Assembly: GCA_934643825.1 (NCBI GenBank)
Contig: CAKUCW010000052.1
Span: forward strand, 1 to 11,571
DNA: 11,571 bases
Direction: 5' to 3'
DNA from: an uncultured Clostridia bacterium
GTDB taxonomy: Bacteria > Bacillota > Clostridia > Christensenellales > Aristaeellaceae
Part shown: piece by piece, positions 1 to 6,875 of the stretch
How the letters are laid out: each line of letters starts with the position of its first letter
How positions within the stretch are numbered: the first letter of the stretch is position 1
Translations under genes and position numbers: made by a program
Notes under the pieces: generated by a model
What the model saw: only the letters and a program-made list of their open reading frames with translations
Told to the model about the DNA's origin: nothing
Database searches by the model: none

Positions 1-320
1 CCGGAATCAATCGCGTTCTGAATCGGCACTTCCATGCCTTCCCACTGCGGGAACGCAACGATCGCCTGAGCGCCCCAAGTCATGAGGTCGTCCAGCTGAG
101 TGGTCATTTCCTCGGCGTTGTTCGAGGTATAGAGCTTGTAATCGACTTCGTCCGCCAGAGCGAGGCATTCCTGCTCGGCGTTATAGGCGACGCCCGCAAC
201 CCAGCCATGCGTAACGGCAGGAGCGAGGATGCCAATCTTGTACTTGCCCGCCGCGGAACCCACGGCGCACAGTGCCATGCACAGCACCAACGCAAGAACG
301 AGCGTCAAAATCTTTTTCAT
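1..320 (-). CDS. Sugar-type ABC transporter substrate-binding protein, N-terminal part
   Basis: This is the first 106 codons of an exported solute-binding protein; the rest lies beyond the left edge. The start is fixed by AAGGAGGA, about 8 nt upstream of the ATG. Residues 1-23 form a signal peptide: MKK, a hydrophobic core, then an SAA-type cleavage region. Cysteines occur at 14 and 18, but neither sits in a convincing lipobox. The mature part begins KYKIGILAP and continues with VTHGWVAGVAYNAEQE and a later NNAEEMTTQLDDL and WGAQAIVAFP. This is the first beta-alpha unit of the ribose/galactose-binding (Peripla_BP_4, type I) fold. The ligand cannot be told from the fragment. It is divergent from a sugar isomerase-like gene, which suggests a carbohydrate, by inference. 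The fold family is fairly certain; the substrate is not. Confidence 0.85.
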   Translation of the reverse strand, partial: MKKILTLVLALVLCMALCAVGSAAGKYKIGILAPAVTHGWVAGVAYNAEQECLALADEVDYKLYTSNNAEEMTTQLDDLMTWGAQAIVAFPQWEGMEVPIQNAIDS

Positions 321-398
321 ACCATTCTTCCTCCTTCAGAAAGATCCTTCATTTTTGAAGTGGGATGTGTTTCGTTCTCCCCGCTTCTCGTTGTCCAT

Positions 399-427
399 AT
401 TTTAGCACGCACGAATATATATGTCAA
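399..427 (-). promoter_or_regulatory. Sigma-A-type promoter for the binding-protein gene
   Basis: On the minus strand, TTGACA (427-422) and TAAAAT (404-399) are separated by exactly 17 bp. The hexamers match the consensus 6/6 and 5/6. Transcription would start near 392 and give a leader of about 70 nt before the ATG at 320. Confidence 0.75.
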
Positions 428-571
428 TTCAAATGGATTTATTTTCACAATTTTGCACAGATATTTTTGTTTTTTCATTTCACCCTTGCCTTGTTTTTGT
501 ACACATCTGAAACGAAAACCATCAAAAATCTTACATTCTCTTCTTTAGTTGTTTTCTTTTATGCGTCCGCA

Positions 572-580
572 TGCTATAAT
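572..580 (+). promoter_or_regulatory. Extended -10 promoter for the isomerase gene
   Basis: A perfect TATAAT (575-580) is preceded by TGC, giving the TGn extended -10 motif. The -35 side is poor: TTGTTT at 549-554 is 20 bp away and nothing better lies at 17 bp, which fits an extended -10 promoter. Transcription would start near 587, about 57 nt before the ATG. Confidence 0.6.
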
Positions 581-593
581 AATCGCAGCATAA

Positions 594-615
594 GCGTTCG
601 AAAAAAACGCGTTCG
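594..615. promoter_or_regulatory. Candidate operator: repeated GCGTTCG with palindromic AACGCGTT
   Basis: GCGTTCG occurs at 594-600 and again at 609-615, 15 bp apart. The second copy overlaps the 8-bp palindrome AACGCGTT (607-614), which has the central CG typical of LacI-family operators. The site lies just downstream of the expected transcription start, where a repressor would block the isomerase gene. Binding is inferred from sequence only. Confidence 0.3.
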
Positions 616-643
616 TCATCCAAATGCAAGGAGGAATCATACG

Positions 644-1558
644 ATGAAACTGGGTTTTGTCAGCGCCATTCTGGACGGCTGGACCTTTGAAGAAATGATC
701 GATACGGCAAGCGAAATGGGCTTTTCCTGCGTGGAAGTCGCCTGCTGGCCGCAGGGCAAAGCGGAGCGCCGCTATGCGGGTGTCAGCCATATCGATGTGG
801 ACAGCCTGAGCGACGAAAAGGCGGCTTACATCCTGAATTACTGCAGGGAGCGCAAGGTGGAGATTTCTTCCCTCGCTTACTATCCCAACACGCTGGACGG
901 CAACCTCGAAAAACGCGCCCTTGTCGTTGAGCATTTGAAAAACGTGATTCGCGCCAGCCACAAGCTGGGGGTCAACATGGTCACGACGTTCATCGGGCGC
1001 GACCAGACGAAATCCGTCGAGCAGAATCTGGAGATCGTCAAGGAAGTCTGGCCGCCGATCATCGCGCTGGCTGAAGAGCTGGGCGTAAAGATTGCCATTG
1101 AAAACTGCCCCATGCTCTTCGGCGAAGACCAGTGGCCGGGCGGTCAGAACCTGATGACCACGCCGCCGATCTGGCGCAGGGTTTTCGAAATTCTGCCCTC
1201 CAAAAACCTCGGCATCAACTACGATCCCTCCCACTTCGTCTGGCAGCAGATTGATTACCTGAAGCCGCTTTATGAGTTTAAGGATCGGATTTACCATGTC
1301 CACTTTAAGGACATCAAGCTCTTCCCCGAAAAGCTGCATGAATTCGGCGTGATGGCTTATCCGCTCGATTTCATGAGCCCGAAGCTGCCCGGTCTCGGCG
1401 ACGTCGATTGGGGCAAGTACGTTTCCGCGCTGACCGATATCGGCTACGACGGATACGCCTGCATTGAGGTGGAGGACAAGGCGTTTGAGGGCAGCAAGGA
1501 GCGGATTCTTGACTCCCTGCGCCTGAGCAAGCGCTACATGGATCAGTTCGTCATCTGA
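644..1558 (+). CDS. Sugar phosphate isomerase/epimerase-like TIM-barrel enzyme
   Basis: This 304-residue protein belongs to the xylose-isomerase-like TIM-barrel (AP endonuclease 2 / IolE-IolI / sugar-phosphate isomerase-epimerase) superfamily, whose members use a divalent metal to interconvert or dehydrate sugars and inositols. The expected metal ligands are visible: E153 in IAIENCPM, D194 in NYDPSHF, H220 in YHVHFKD and E275 in ACIEVED. Length is normal. There is no signal peptide, so it is cytoplasmic. AAGGAGG lies 9 nt before the ATG at 644. The reading frame stays open upstream to 365, but that part is AT-rich promoter DNA. It is followed by a terminator, so it appears monocistronic. Its divergent neighbour is a sugar-type binding protein, so it may process the imported sugar. 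The exact reaction cannot be assigned; an epimerase of a rare keto-sugar or an inosose enzyme are both possible. Confidence 0.85.
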   Translation: MKLGFVSAILDGWTFEEMIDTASEMGFSCVEVACWPQGKAERRYAGVSHIDVDSLSDEKAAYILNYCRERKVEISSLAYYPNTLDGNLEKRALVVEHLKNVIRASHKLGVNMVTTFIGRDQTKSVEQNLEIVKEVWPPIIALAEELGVKIAIENCPMLFGEDQWPGGQNLMTTPPIWRRVFEILPSKNLGINYDPSHFVWQQIDYLKPLYEFKDRIYHVHFKDIKLFPEKLHEFGVMAYPLDFMSPKLPGLGDVDWGKYVSALTDIGYDGYACIEVEDKAFEGSKERILDSLRLSKRYMDQFVI

Positions 1559-1622
1559 CGCTTTCACTTCCGCCAAAGCTTATAACGCATCCAATTCAGC
1601 TATTCTTTCATTTGCGGAAAGG

Positions 1623-1659
1623 GCTATTCTCCCCCCTTTTCGGGGGAGAATAGCTTTTT
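1623..1659 (+). terminator. Rho-independent terminator of the isomerase gene
   Basis: The arms GCTATTCTCCCCC (1623-1635) and GGGGGAGAATAGC (1642-1654) form a perfect 13-bp stem with a 6-nt loop, followed by TTTTT. It lies 65 nt after the stop codon. Confidence 0.92.
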
Positions 1660-1702
1660 ATCTGCATTCTGCAACAGGCTGAGCCCGTCTTAATCGGAGA
1701 TA

Positions 1703-1877
1703 GACAAAACAGGGCTGCCAAGCTCGTCAACCTGATCTTTCAAGAATAAATCCAAGCATTTGCGCCCGAAGGTTCCCAAAGAGATTGGGACGGGTGATGG
1801 GGAAAATCCCTTATGCATCATGCTTTGTGATCGGTTTCCTGAAAGATTGGGTTTCAGCTTGGCAGCCCTTTGCTGTC
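1703..1877 (+). repeat. MITE-like palindromic element, copy A
   Basis: The ends form imperfect inverted repeats of about 40 bp (1703-1744 against 1838-1877); the outer 14 bp (AGCTTGGCAGCCCT and its complement) match perfectly. The core carries TTTGCGCCCGAAGGTT (1760-1774 region), then TCCCAA/TTGGGA (1774-1790) and GGGA/TCCC (1800-1810) stems. The left half aligns closely with the element at 10260-10450, including TTTCAAGAATAAA and the GCGCCCGAAGG core. It has no coding capacity or transposase, so it would be a non-autonomous element or structured intergenic repeat. Confidence 0.7.
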
Positions 1878-1886
1878 ATAGCGTTT

Positions 1887-1907
1887 AAAAACGCGGCGAA
1901 TTTGCCG
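1887..1907 (-). terminator. Possible weak terminator after livF
   Basis: On the minus strand a CGGC/GCCG stem (1907-1904 with 1897-1894) is followed after two bases by TTTTT, immediately past the livF stop. Only 4-5 bp pair, so it is weak. The large inverted repeat just downstream may assist termination. Confidence 0.35.
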
Positions 1908-1908
1908 A

Positions 1909-2613
1909 TTATCCCAAATACGCCTTGCGGACGGCGTCGTCGTGCATCAGCATATCGGCGCTGCCTTCCTTGAAGATTTTTCCCGTTTCCAGCACATAGG
2001 CACGGTTGGCGATGGAAAGCGCCATCTGCGCATTCTGCTCAACGAGCAGGATGGTCGTTCCTGCCTTATTCAGGGAAAGGATGATGTCAAAAATCTGCTC
2101 GACCAGCAGCGGCGCCAGACCCATCGACGGCTCATCCAGCATCAGCAGCTTCGGCTTGCTCATCATGGCGCGTCCCATGGCGAGCATCTGCTGTTCGCCG
2201 CCGGAGAGCGTGCCGGCAACCTGACGCTGGCGCTCTTTCAGGCGCGGGAACAGCTCAAAGACATGATCCAGTGCTGGCGCGATTTCGCTTGCCTGCCGCG
2301 TATAGCCGCCCATCTCCAGATTCTCGCGGACGCTCATCTGCTGGAACACGCGGCGCCCCTCCGGGCAGAGCGCCAGCCCAAGCGAAACGACCTTGTTGGC
2401 GGGCATATGCGTGATATCCTTGCCTTCAAAGACGATCGATCCGCTTCTGGGATTGAGCAGCCCCGCGACGGTGTTCATCGTCGTGGATTTGCCCGCGCCG
2501 TTCGCGCCGATCATCGTGACGATCTCCCCCTGATTGACCTCGAAGGAGATGCCCTTGATGGCGTTGATGCTGCCGTAATAGACATTCAGGTTTTCAACCT
2601 TCAGCATGCTCAT
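1909..2613 (-). CDS. livF: Branched-chain amino acid ABC transporter ATP-binding protein LivF
   Basis: This 234-residue ATPase is one of the two nucleotide-binding subunits that power a Liv-type importer at the inner face of the membrane. Walker A is GANGAGKST (36-44), the signature is LSGGE (136-140) and Walker B is LLMLDE (156-161). The CPEGRRVF and VRENLEMG segments are typical of LivF. The H-loop position holds Gln in LLVEQN, as in known LivF proteins, so this is not a defect. Full length for the family. Translation starts at 2613, with AAGGAG 9 nt upstream lying inside the end of livG; a second ATG two codons later is less well placed. Only 3 nt separate it from livG, so the two are co-translated. 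It is the last gene of the operon. Confidence 0.95.
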   Translation of the reverse strand: MSMLKVENLNVYYGSINAIKGISFEVNQGEIVTMIGANGAGKSTTMNTVAGLLNPRSGSIVFEGKDITHMPANKVVSLGLALCPEGRRVFQQMSVRENLEMGGYTRQASEIAPALDHVFELFPRLKERQRQVAGTLSGGEQQMLAMGRAMMSKPKLLMLDEPSMGLAPLLVEQIFDIILSLNKAGTTILLVEQNAQMALSIANRAYVLETGKIFKEGSADMLMHDDAVRKAYLG

Positions 2614-2616
2614 CGC

Positions 2617-3474
2617 TTAATTCTCCTTCCGCTTGCCCAGATAGGCTTCAATCACCACAGGGTTGTTCTGAATCTCCTCCGCCGTTCCCTTGGCAATGAT
2701 CTTGCCGTAGTTCAGCACGCAGATGCCCTCGCAGATACCCATGACCAAGCTCATGTCATGCTCGATCAGCAGGATAGCGATGTGGAACTGATCGCGAATC
2801 TTGGTGATGTTCTCCATCAGTTCTTCCGTTTCGTGCGGGTTCATGCCCGCCGCCGGTTCATCCAGCAGCAGCAGCGACGGATTGGTCGCCAGCGCACGGA
2901 CGATTTCCAGGCGACGCTGTGCGCCGTAGGGCAGGCTTCCCGCCTGATGGTTTGCCAGATCCTGCATATCAAAGATGCTCAGCAGATCGAGCGCACGCTC
3001 GTGCATTTCGCGTTCGCCGCGCCAGTAGCCCGGCATGCGGAAGATGCCCGGAATCATGCCGTAGCGCACCTGATTATGCAGACCGATGCGCACATTGTCC
3101 TCCACGGACATATTGCCGAACAGGCGGATGTTCTGGAAGGTTCGGGCGATGCCCATCTTGTTCGCCTGCGCGGTGTTCATGCCCGCGGTATCGCGCCCGT
3201 TGAGCAGAATCGTGCCCATCGTCGGCTGATACACCTTGGTCAGCAGGTTAAAGACGGTCGTCTTGCCCGCGCCGTTCGGCCCGATCAAGCCGGCGATTTC
3301 CGTCTTGCCGATGACCAGATTGAAATCCTCGACGGCATGCAGACCGCCGAAGTCGATGCCCAGATTTCGCGCCTCCAGCACGGGACGCTCATACAGGTCG
3401 CGCTCAGGAATGATGCCGTGACTCGGCGCGGGAACCATCTTGGTTGCGGCGCGTTTTTTCTTTGCTTCCGTCAT
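2617..3474 (-). CDS. livG: Branched-chain amino acid ABC transporter ATP-binding protein LivG
   Basis: This 285-residue protein is the second ATPase subunit of the importer. It has Walker A GPNGAGKTT (65-73), Q-loop Q114 in RTFQNIRLF, the LivG-type degenerate signature LPYGAQRR (181-188), Walker B LLLLDE (201-206) and H-loop H239 in LIEHD. An N-terminal tail of about 30 residues, lysine-rich at first, precedes the usual LivG start; the ABC domain begins near residue 31. The start at 3474 is supported by AAGGAGG 10 nt upstream and by the ATGA overlap with the livM stop, which indicates translational coupling. An internal ATG at codon 13 is possible but has no better ribosome site. Confidence 0.95.
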   Translation of the reverse strand: MTEAKKKRAATKMVPAPSHGIIPERDLYERPVLEARNLGIDFGGLHAVEDFNLVIGKTEIAGLIGPNGAGKTTVFNLLTKVYQPTMGTILLNGRDTAGMNTAQANKMGIARTFQNIRLFGNMSVEDNVRIGLHNQVRYGMIPGIFRMPGYWRGEREMHERALDLLSIFDMQDLANHQAGSLPYGAQRRLEIVRALATNPSLLLLDEPAAGMNPHETEELMENITKIRDQFHIAILLIEHDMSLVMGICEGICVLNYGKIIAKGTAEEIQNNPVVIEAYLGKRKEN

Positions 3475-4514
3475 GCCTCGTCAGCCTCCTTCTTGTTCCC
3501 GCGCTTTTGCGGAACGATTCGCTGCACCATGCTGCGCAGGGTCGGGTTGTTCGTCGCCAGCATGACCAGAATCAGTACGATGGCGTAGATGAGCATGCGG
3601 TAATTGGCGAACGCACGCAGCAGCTCAGGCAGAATCGTCAGCAGCGTCGCGGAGATGATCGAGCCGCGGATGTTGCCGATGCCGCCCAGAACGACAAACA
3701 CCAGAACGAGGATGGACGTATCGAACTTGAACTTCGACGCCGCGACGGTCGAGAAATTCAGTCCGTAAAGTGCGCCCGCCATGCCCGCCAGCACGGCGGA
3801 GGTGACAAACGCCATCATCTTATACTTGGTCACGTTCAGACCCATCGCCTCGGCGGCGATGCGGTTATCGCGAATCGCCATGATGGCGCGTCCGGAACGG
3901 CTGTCAATCAGGTTCAGCACGACGAAAAGCGTAAACAGCACCAGCGCAAAGCCCATGCCGAACGTCGCGATTTTGGATACGCCGGTCGCGCCCGCCGGTC
4001 CGTTGATCAGCAGCTTGCCCGCGACGTTCGGGTTGTTGAACGCCACATGCAGCTTGCTGCCGTCCAGCGAGATATACAGGCAGTTGATGACGTTGCGGAT
4101 GATTTCGCCGAACGCCAGCGTGACGATTGCCAGATAGTCGCCGCGCAGCCGCAGAACCGGTATGCCGATCAATACGCCCGCGATGCCCGCCGCAACGCCG
4201 CCGGTGATGATCGCCATCAGCAGGACGACGGTTTTGTTATCCAGCCCCATGCCCTTGCTCAGCCACATGGACATGACGATTCCGGAAAACGCGCCGACGC
4301 TCATGAAGCCCGCGTGTCCCAGACTCAGCTCGCCGGAAATGCCGACCGTCAGGTTGAGGGAAATCGCCATGACGATATACGCACAGATCGGCACGAGCTG
4401 ACCCTTGAGCGAACGGGTCATGACGCCGGTGGAAATCAACACCTGACAGGCGATGAACGCAGCGATGACGATGGCGTAAGTGATCAGATTGGCGCGGAAT
4501 TTTTTGCTTCTCAT
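3471..4514 (-). CDS. livM: Branched-chain amino acid ABC transporter permease LivM
   Basis: This 347-residue polytopic protein is one of two permease subunits forming the membrane channel. Hydrophobic stretches cover most of the length, and the conserved segments SLNLTVGISGELSLGHAG and LRLRGDYLAIVTLAFGEI are hallmarks of LivM. MAIRDNRIAAEAMGLNV (from about residue 215) is the cytoplasmic loop that contacts the ATPases. The C-terminus is short and basic. I start it at the ATG at 4514, because GAGGTG lies 6 nt upstream. A GTG at 4523 would add three residues, but that GTG is part of the ribosome site itself. The stop overlaps the livG start by 4 nt, and the gap to livH is 10 nt. Confidence 0.94.
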   Translation of the reverse strand: MRSKKFRANLITYAIVIAAFIACQVLISTGVMTRSLKGQLVPICAYIVMAISLNLTVGISGELSLGHAGFMSVGAFSGIVMSMWLSKGMGLDNKTVVLLMAIITGGVAAGIAGVLIGIPVLRLRGDYLAIVTLAFGEIIRNVINCLYISLDGSKLHVAFNNPNVAGKLLINGPAGATGVSKIATFGMGFALVLFTLFVVLNLIDSRSGRAIMAIRDNRIAAEAMGLNVTKYKMMAFVTSAVLAGMAGALYGLNFSTVAASKFKFDTSILVLVFVVLGGIGNIRGSIISATLLTILPELLRAFANYRMLIYAIVLILVMLATNNPTLRSMVQRIVPQKRGNKKEADEA

Positions 4515-4520
4515 GGTGTT

Positions 4521-4526
4521 CACCTC
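4521..4526 (-). promoter_or_regulatory. Ribosome site that decides the livM start
   Basis: GAGGTG on the minus strand lies 6 nt before ATG 4514. The same hexamer at the same spacing precedes livH (5421-5416, ATG 5409), so the GTG inside it is part of the Shine-Dalgarno sequence rather than a start codon. It overlaps the livH stop codon. Confidence 0.75.
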
Positions 4527-5409
4527 ACACTTTCTCGCGCATGGGCTTTCCGAGCAGACCGGTCGGCTTGACCAGCAGCACGAGAATCAGCACGGCAAAG
4601 ACGAGCGCGTCGCCCAACTCGGTGGAGACATACGCCTTGCCCAAAATCTCGATGACGCCCAGCAGCACGCCGCCAATCATCGCGCCCGGAATAGAGCCGA
4701 TGCCGCCGAAAACAGCCGCGGTAAACGCCTTGATGCCCGGCATGGAGCCGGTCGTCGGCTGAAGGGTCGGATAAGCGGAGCAGAGCAGCACGCCCGCAAT
4801 CGCCGCCAGCGCAGAGCCAATGGCGAACGTCATGGAAATCGTCGCGTTGACATTGATGCCCATCAGCTCAGCCGCGCCCTTGTCCTCCGACACGGCACGC
4901 ATCGCCTTGCCGAACTTGGTGCGGCTGGTGAACTGCGTGAGCGCAATCATGATGAGGATATTGGCCAGAATGGTGACGATTGTTTCTCCCGAAATGACCA
5001 GCTGACCCTCCAGCAGCGTGATCGATCCGATAGATACCACGGAAGAGAAGCTCTTCGGCGTAGAACCCCAGATCAGCAGCGCGAGATTCTGGAGGAAATA
5101 GCTCACGCCGATCGCCGTAATCAAAACGGCAAGCGACGGCGCCTGACGCAGCGGCTTATACGCCAGTCCTTCGATGACGATGCCCAGCACCGTGCAGACC
5201 GCCATCGCCAGAACGACGGAAAGAATGGCGGGCAGCCCCATATACTGCATCGCGCAGAAGGAAACGTATGCGCCGATCATGATGACGTCGCCATGGGCGA
5301 AGTTCAGCATTTTGGCAATGCCGTAGACCATCGTATAGCCCAAAGCGATGATGGCGTAGACGCTTCCCAAGCTGATGCCGTTAATCAGATAGGAAAGAAA
5401 CAATGTCAT
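4525..5409 (-). CDS. livH: Branched-chain amino acid ABC transporter permease LivH
   Basis: This 294-residue permease pairs with LivM. The N-terminus, with YLINGISLGSVYAIIALGYT and then YGIAKMLNFAHGD, is diagnostic of LivH. RAVSEDKGAAELMGINV is the ATPase-contacting loop, and FGGIGSIPGAMIGGVLLG near the C-terminus is also conserved. Translation starts at 5409 after GAGGTG at 6 nt. The frame stays open another 50 codons upstream, but that stretch is a palindromic repeat and not coding. It is the first gene after the break that separates livK from the rest, and no separate promoter is evident. It is likely expressed by read-through from livK. Confidence 0.95.
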   Translation of the reverse strand: MTLFLSYLINGISLGSVYAIIALGYTMVYGIAKMLNFAHGDVIMIGAYVSFCAMQYMGLPAILSVVLAMAVCTVLGIVIEGLAYKPLRQAPSLAVLITAIGVSYFLQNLALLIWGSTPKSFSSVVSIGSITLLEGQLVISGETIVTILANILIMIALTQFTSRTKFGKAMRAVSEDKGAAELMGINVNATISMTFAIGSALAAIAGVLLCSAYPTLQPTTGSMPGIKAFTAAVFGGIGSIPGAMIGGVLLGVIEILGKAYVSTELGDALVFAVLILVLLVKPTGLLGKPMREKV

Positions 5410-5433
5410 GTCGTTCACCTCATTTGTTTGAGT

Positions 5434-5536
5434 TAAGGGGGAAAAACCATTGGGACGCTGTCCCAAACCCTGCCAAGAACCTGAGGTTCTTGGATTTCCC
5501 TCTTCATGGATTGCCACGCAATCCATGGGGCGCGAT
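5434..5536 (-). repeat. Multi-hairpin intergenic repeat, copy C
   Basis: Three consecutive near-perfect hairpins: TTGGGAC/GTCCCAA (5450-5466, loop 3), CCAAGAACC/GGTTCTTGG (5473-5493, loop TGA) and CATGGATTGC/GCAATCCATG (5505-5527, loop CAC). Read on the minus strand, the order is GCGCCCC, hairpin, GGGAAAT, CCAAG..CTTGG hairpin, CAGGGT, then TTGGGAC hairpin. This matches the layout of copies A, B and D. It lies in the leader of livH. Confidence 0.7.
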
Positions 5537-5607
5537 TCAAAACGCCGTAGAACGCTCAAGGCGTATCCGCCGATTGAGGGCAGGCTTGCGAATTGATCAG
5601 ATACAAC

Positions 5608-5645
5608 AAAAGTACATGGCTCCGAACAGCGCCGAAGCCATGTAC
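5608..5645 (-). terminator. Terminator-like hairpin between livK and livH
   Basis: On the minus strand GTACATGGCT (5645-5636) pairs with AGCCATGTAC (5621-5612) over 10 bp with a 14-nt loop. The stem is followed by TTTTGTTGT. It starts 16 nt after the livK stop. As livHMGF has no evident promoter of its own, it probably acts as a partial terminator that keeps the binding protein more abundant than the membrane subunits. Confidence 0.7.
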
Positions 5646-5661
5646 GCTGAGATTGCTCGAT

Positions 5662-6783
5662 TTACTCCGCGCTGACGTATGCGCCATCCTTGATGACGAC
5701 AGCGATCGGCGTCTTGGTGACCGCACCGGTGTCGCTCCACGTCATGGTGCCGGTCAGACCTTCAACCTGAATCTCCTGGAAGGCGGCGATCAGCATATCG
5801 CAGGCTTCCTCAACAGGGGTCTCAGCGGTAACGCCCGCCTTCTCGCAGGCAGCAGCCAGCGCGTAGATGCCGTCATACGCATCGGCGGCGAACTGGTTCG
5901 GCACCACGCCGCACTTTTCCTCGTACTTGGCGACGAAGGAAGCGGTCTTTTCATCCTTAGCATCCGCGGCGAACGGGGTCAGCATCATCAGACCCTCAGC
6001 GAGGCTGGTGTCAAAGCCTTCGATGGCAAGGATGCCGTCCATGCCGTCCACGCCGAAGAAGGTCGGCTTGAAGCCCATGGTATCCGCCTGCTTGAGGATC
6101 ATGGAAGCCGGGGTGTAATAGATCGGCAGGAAGACCAGCTCAGCGCCCGCTTCCTTAGCGGCAGTCACCTGAACGGAGAAGTCGGTCGTTTCATCGGTGA
6201 AGGTGGAAACGGCAACAATCTCCAGCCCCAGCTCCTTCGCCTTGGCGTCGAAGGTCTGGTAGATGCCGGTGGAATACGCGTCGGCGTTGTTGTAGATCAC
6301 GGCAACTTTGCTCGCCAGCTTGTGCTCGGCGATGTACTCAGCGGAAGCCGTGCCCTGTGCCGGGTCAGTGAAGCAGACCTGATAGACGTTGTCCTTGTCG
6401 GCGGTCACATCGACGGAGGAAGCGGACGGGGTCAGCATGAAGACGCGATCCTCATACGCCTGAGCGCCGACGGCGATGCAGGGGTTGGTGGTGACGCAGC
6501 CCAGAATCATCTGTGCGCCCCAGTCAAGCAGGTTATTGTAAGCGTTGATGGACTTCTCCGGATCATGCTCATCATCCTGCGCGTTCAGCTCAAACTGCAA
6601 GCCGCCCTGCGCATTCAGCTCGTCCACGGCAATCTGTGCGCCGTTGGCAACGGCGTTTCCGTAAATCGCGGCGGCACCGGTCAGCGGTCCAATCAGACCG
6701 ACTTTCACGGCGCCTTCGGCGAGCGCGAGGGGCGCGGTCAGCGTCATCACAGCGGCAAGCGCGGCAGCGAACAACTTCTTCAT
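5662..6783 (-). CDS. livK: Branched-chain amino acid ABC transporter substrate-binding protein LivK/LivJ-type
   Basis: This 373-residue extracytoplasmic binding protein delivers ligand to LivHM. Residues 1-22 are a signal peptide ending ALA before EGAVKVG, which suggests signal peptidase I. There is no lipobox cysteine, unusual for a binding protein of a Gram-positive-lineage cell. The mature protein is a type I periplasmic-binding fold: VGLIGPLTG (28-36), NGAQIAVDELNAQGG (47-61), then WGAQMILGCVTTN and MLTPSASS, the loops that hold the amino acid backbone in LivJ/K. Full length for the family. AGGGGG lies 8 nt before the ATG at 6783. It is promoter-proximal in a livK-H-M-G-F operon. The family also includes binders of amides and other small amino acids, so leucine/isoleucine/valine is the default rather than a proven ligand. 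Confidence 0.93.
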   Translation of the reverse strand: MKKLFAAALAAVMTLTAPLALAEGAVKVGLIGPLTGAAAIYGNAVANGAQIAVDELNAQGGLQFELNAQDDEHDPEKSINAYNNLLDWGAQMILGCVTTNPCIAVGAQAYEDRVFMLTPSASSVDVTADKDNVYQVCFTDPAQGTASAEYIAEHKLASKVAVIYNNADAYSTGIYQTFDAKAKELGLEIVAVSTFTDETTDFSVQVTAAKEAGAELVFLPIYYTPASMILKQADTMGFKPTFFGVDGMDGILAIEGFDTSLAEGLMMLTPFAADAKDEKTASFVAKYEEKCGVVPNQFAADAYDGIYALAAACEKAGVTAETPVEEACDMLIAAFQEIQVEGLTGTMTWSDTGAVTKTPIAVVIKDGAYVSAE

Positions 6784-6803
6784 ATTGAATTCCCCCTAAA
6801 GGA

Positions 6804-6820
6804 CGCGGCGCATGGCCGCG
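6804..6820 (-). promoter_or_regulatory. GC-rich hairpin in the livK leader
   Basis: CGCGGC and GCCGCG form a 6-bp all-GC stem with a 5-nt loop, upstream of the livK ribosome site. With no T-run it is not a terminator; it may stabilise the message or tune translation. Confidence 0.4.
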
Positions 6821-6875
6821 GATGATTCGGCGGCACGGAAGATCAGCTCCTTCGTTCCCGCCGTTGATAGGTGGT

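Larger units (their letters stand above)
321..643. other. Divergent promoter region between binding protein and isomerase
   Basis: This 323-bp AT-rich gap holds a promoter for each flanking gene and a candidate operator downstream of the rightward promoter. A small CTTCA/TGAAG stem lies in the leftward leader near 349-362. No small coding region with a ribosome site is apparent. Confidence 0.6.
1559..1908. other. Convergent intergenic region with terminators and repeats
   Basis: This 350-bp gap lies between the isomerase gene and the end of livF. From left to right it contains TTCACTTCCGCC (1563-1574), the rightward terminator, GGCTGAGCCCGTCTT (1677-1691), a palindromic element (1703-1877) and a weak leftward terminator. 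The first and third motifs recur downstream of fabH. I see no gene here: the 62-codon frame at 1785-1973 has no ribosome site and lies within the repeat. Confidence 0.6.

Noticed and set aside
507..525. A catabolite-response (cre)-like site around TGAAACGAAAACC
   Set aside because: It lacks the correct spacing around the central CG and the second half-site, so it does not meet the consensus.
365..643. A 93-residue N-terminal extension of the isomerase
   Set aside because: It covers both divergent promoters and AT-rich DNA. ATG 644 has an AAGGAGG site and begins the TIM-barrel strand.
2032..2055. LivF lacks the H-loop histidine (LLVEQN)
   Set aside because: Known LivF proteins have Gln here while LivG keeps His, as in this window. 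It is normal for the family.
1942..3588. A 548-codon plus-strand frame opposite livF and livG
   Set aside because: It is an antisense shadow of conserved ABC ATPase genes. Its translation is rich in H, R and Q with no recognisable domain and no ribosome site.
3471..4523. GTG start for livM at 4523
   Set aside because: That GTG lies in the GAGGTG ribosome site used by ATG 4514; livH shows the same arrangement.
4525..5559. A longer LivH with 50 extra N-terminal residues
   Set aside because: The extension runs through palindromic repeat copy C. ATG 5409 has GAGGTG at 6 nt and begins the typical LivH N-terminus.
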